Positions 61,912-64,000 of a stretch of 64,000 nt of DNA are shown here, one piece after another. The notes below the pieces were generated by a model that saw only the letters and a program-made list of their open reading frames with translations, searched no databases and was not told the origin of the DNA. How positions within the stretch are numbered: the first letter of the stretch is position 1; the number at the start of each line of letters is the position of its first letter. Origin of the DNA: Corylus avellana (taxonomy: Eukaryota > Streptophyta > Magnoliopsida > Fagales > Betulaceae); NCBI RefSeq assembly GCF_901000735.1, contig NC_081541.1, forward strand, positions 992,001 to 1,056,000, written 5' to 3'. Position numbers and translations under genes: made by a program.

Positions 61912-62573
61912 GGACTTGTTACACATAAATTCATCGCCGGAACCCACGGGTCAGAGGCCCATGAGTCTAAGAAAGCCCAGTACATCCAAATGGGCTCACC
62001 ACATACGCCCAATGCAAAGCAGTAGATACGACGTTGTCCCCTACACTCTCGGACGACCAAAGTCCAGATATAGGATCACAGTGAACCTCCCGCACTTAAC
62101 GTCCAGATACATCTATTATATTAGGGACAAGACTCGGCCACATAGATAGCTCGCGCATAACAGGATCACCAGGATGGTTACGATCCTATTCTTAAAGACG
62201 CATCGCAGATATAGGCCGTCCTTTGATCAACGTATGTAACGGTCTCCTACCGGTCATAAAAAAAGGGAATACAAATATTAACTCTTTCGGCCGTTACGCC
62301 CAAATCCCGGATCCTCCGCCTGGCCATCATAACCACCTCCGCATGCTCAATTATAAAAGGCCTCACTCCAAAGGTATGAGGGACCATGAATACACATACT
62401 GACTTAAGCATCGGATGAGGAACCGCCGGCTAACACCCGACGCATCCTCTTAACGCGTGCTTTGATTTTGCAGATTTACTAAAAGGCTTACAGAAAGGTG
62501 AACCACGAAAGGCATAGCTCGGAGACTTGGATTCCCTTGAATTCATTGTGCCGGAAACTGCTTCAACAGGATT
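61912..62573 (+). mobile_element. Probable solo LTR (about 652 bp)
   Basis: A GC-richer island from TGTTACACATAAAT (61917) to ...GCTTCAACA (62568) begins TG and ends CA. It is flanked by ggact (61912-61916) and ggatt (62569-62573), a 4-of-5 match to a 5-bp target-site duplication. A TATA-like ATTATAAAAGGCC (about 62350-62362) is placed as expected for an LTR promoter, followed by a probable transcript start region. No gag or pol is adjacent, so it is best read as a solo LTR on the plus strand. The superfamily is not determined. Confidence 0.55.
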
Positions 62574-64000
62574 AATGTTAAATTTTCGCAATTTAGAAAA
62601 ATACTTGGCAATTTATAAATTCATGTTTTATGAAAATTAGAATCACATAAATCAATTATAAAATAATTGTGAAAAGTAGTATTACTATTTTTCATTTGCC
62701 AATCTTCCTCAACGCGCTATTACACAGGACACACCGTGGTTCTACTGGGACCTGATGAGAAGTGTTTGGTCTCTGAAACCAAATAGAATAATTAAAACCA
62801 CACTTCTTTTACGCGTATACATTTTTCAGTTTATAACACATTTAAGTCTTTTAACATCTAAAAAATACACGATTTTTTTAATTAGCATGTGAAAAATATT
62901 TTTTTTTTATAATAAAACTAGGTTTCTCACATCTCACTTGTTTAACTTTTTTTTTTTTTAAAGCATTTTATTTTATTTAATTGGTTAAGTTATGAGCCTC
63001 ACAATAAATACTATTGTATCAGTTACAAGGTACTAGAACTTTAGGGCCAGTCACATAGAACTGTAGGAATAAAAACAAAAAAAACAGCATTTAGAAAATA
63101 GAAACAGAGTAAATTTTCTTTTAAGAAGAAGAATAAGAGCCATTAATGGCAAAGGTCTCAAGCGAACTAACAGGGTCAGCGACCTTCTAATCTTTCTTTA
63201 TTACTCGCCTTTGTCTCCTTCACATGCAGCCTCCCGATCGTACGCTACATAGAATATAATAATATCCTGAAAAACAGTAACCGCTCTGGCTTCTCAATGA
63301 TTATCTAATGGTTTCTTATTTTCATTGCATGTGATGCTACTTCTTTAACAAGCAAATTCCAGCTCATCCGTCATCAATACCATCATCATTGCAAGGTCCC
63401 AGTGTGGATTTTTCTCTGCTTACTGTTTCTGTAAGCTCAAGAATGCAGCTTGCTGGCTATTCAATGCTTCTGGATTAATACTTGGCAGTTTTCTTTTTTG
63501 GGGAGAGAGCCGAGCCTGTGGGTATTTGGTAGGAGGAGGAGGAGGACAATCTGCTGCTGTCTGTGTATCTTTAGCAAGTTTGGTCTGATCTGGGCAGGTA
63601 ATAAGTTTTTGTTTGGATTCTTTTCCTGTGTCACGAGAAAATGACAGAACAAGAGAAAATTTTGTGTCTTTATTATCTATTTTGTTGTTTGTGACAAAAA
63701 TGAAAAATTGAAACCAACCTGAAACACACAGGCGTGTTGGGCTCAGTGGAGTCTCTTTTCTCAGGTTGTAATCAATGAAATGTCAAATATTTTGAAACAA
63801 AATTTTGACAAAATAGAGTATGAACGGAATCTTATTAAAGTCAATCTTTTAAAACAAAATTTCCAAGAAATATATTATCTTATTCGCAAATTCTACATGT
63901 TTGTCTTTCAGATTCTGATTCATCTTCTTTCAAAATTCATGTAGGTGTGAGCAAGTTTTGCAGACGGTTTCAGTTTAACGGCAAATTTGCTTGATCGCCA
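62574..64000 (+). other. Intergenic region with a possible non-coding first exon at the right edge
   Basis: The first 700 bases or so are AT-rich with nothing recognised. From about 63180 the composition changes to CT-rich and then GAG/TG-rich text. It ends in a good donor (CTGGGCAG|gtaata at 63597/63598), and an acceptor-like ...cttctttcaaaattcatgtag|GTGTGAG lies at about 63944. This would fit a 5'-UTR exon, a 350-bp leader intron and a second exon of a plus-strand gene continuing past position 64000. No protein is recognisable within the window. Confidence 0.3.

Overview
The window is nuclear DNA of a flowering plant, most likely a woody eudicot. The reasons are spliced genes with GT-AG introns, an AT-rich intergenic background, plant-specific families (an ABCC10-type transporter, a hydroxyproline O-galactosyltransferase, a BED/hAT-derived protein), a eukaryotic initiator tRNA-Met, and many plant transposon remnants (Copia, LINE, SINE, MULE-like and hAT-like MITEs). 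The species cannot be fixed from the sequence. There are two assembly gaps (N runs 39901-39965 and 40358-40983).

Left two thirds (about 2.2-41.7 kb): a minus-strand cluster of three ABCC10-like ABC transporter copies in different states. Copy A (2772-4415) is an internally deleted relic. Copy B (7255-13874) is complete: 11 coding exons join in frame to a 1,483-residue full-size transporter with TMD0, and two non-coding 5' exons precede it. Copy C (21410-28077) has the same exon structure but a one-base insertion in the NBD2 exon that should truncate it. B and C lie in a large tandem duplication (about 6.79-20.44 kb and 20.95-41.70 kb). The second unit is about 7 kb longer because it alone carries an RT-less Copia element inside the 5'-UTR intron, a 5'-truncated LINE, a hAT-like element, a MULE-like MITE, a SINE and a gap-containing insertion. 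The first unit supplies an empty or near-empty site for each.

Right third (43-58 kb): three ordinary, apparently functional protein genes and one tRNA. A GT31 hydroxyproline O-galactosyltransferase (HPGT type, plus strand, 11 exons, 342 aa) converges on a small UBA-domain protein (minus strand, 5 exons, 231 aa). Next is a minus-strand BED-finger/hAT-dimerisation protein (679 aa) that looks like a domesticated transposase and whose ATG appears to be split by an intron. An initiator tRNA-Met gene follows.

The rest (0-2 kb, 58-64 kb) is AT-rich intergenic DNA with a MITE, a probable solo LTR and, at the right edge, a possible first exon of a gene that continues outside. The genes do not form one pathway. 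I found no evidence of a wholly new biological system. The most informative signals are the evolutionary ones: the decay series of ABCC copies, an LTR pair older than the duplication containing it, and the split start codon of the hAT-derived gene.
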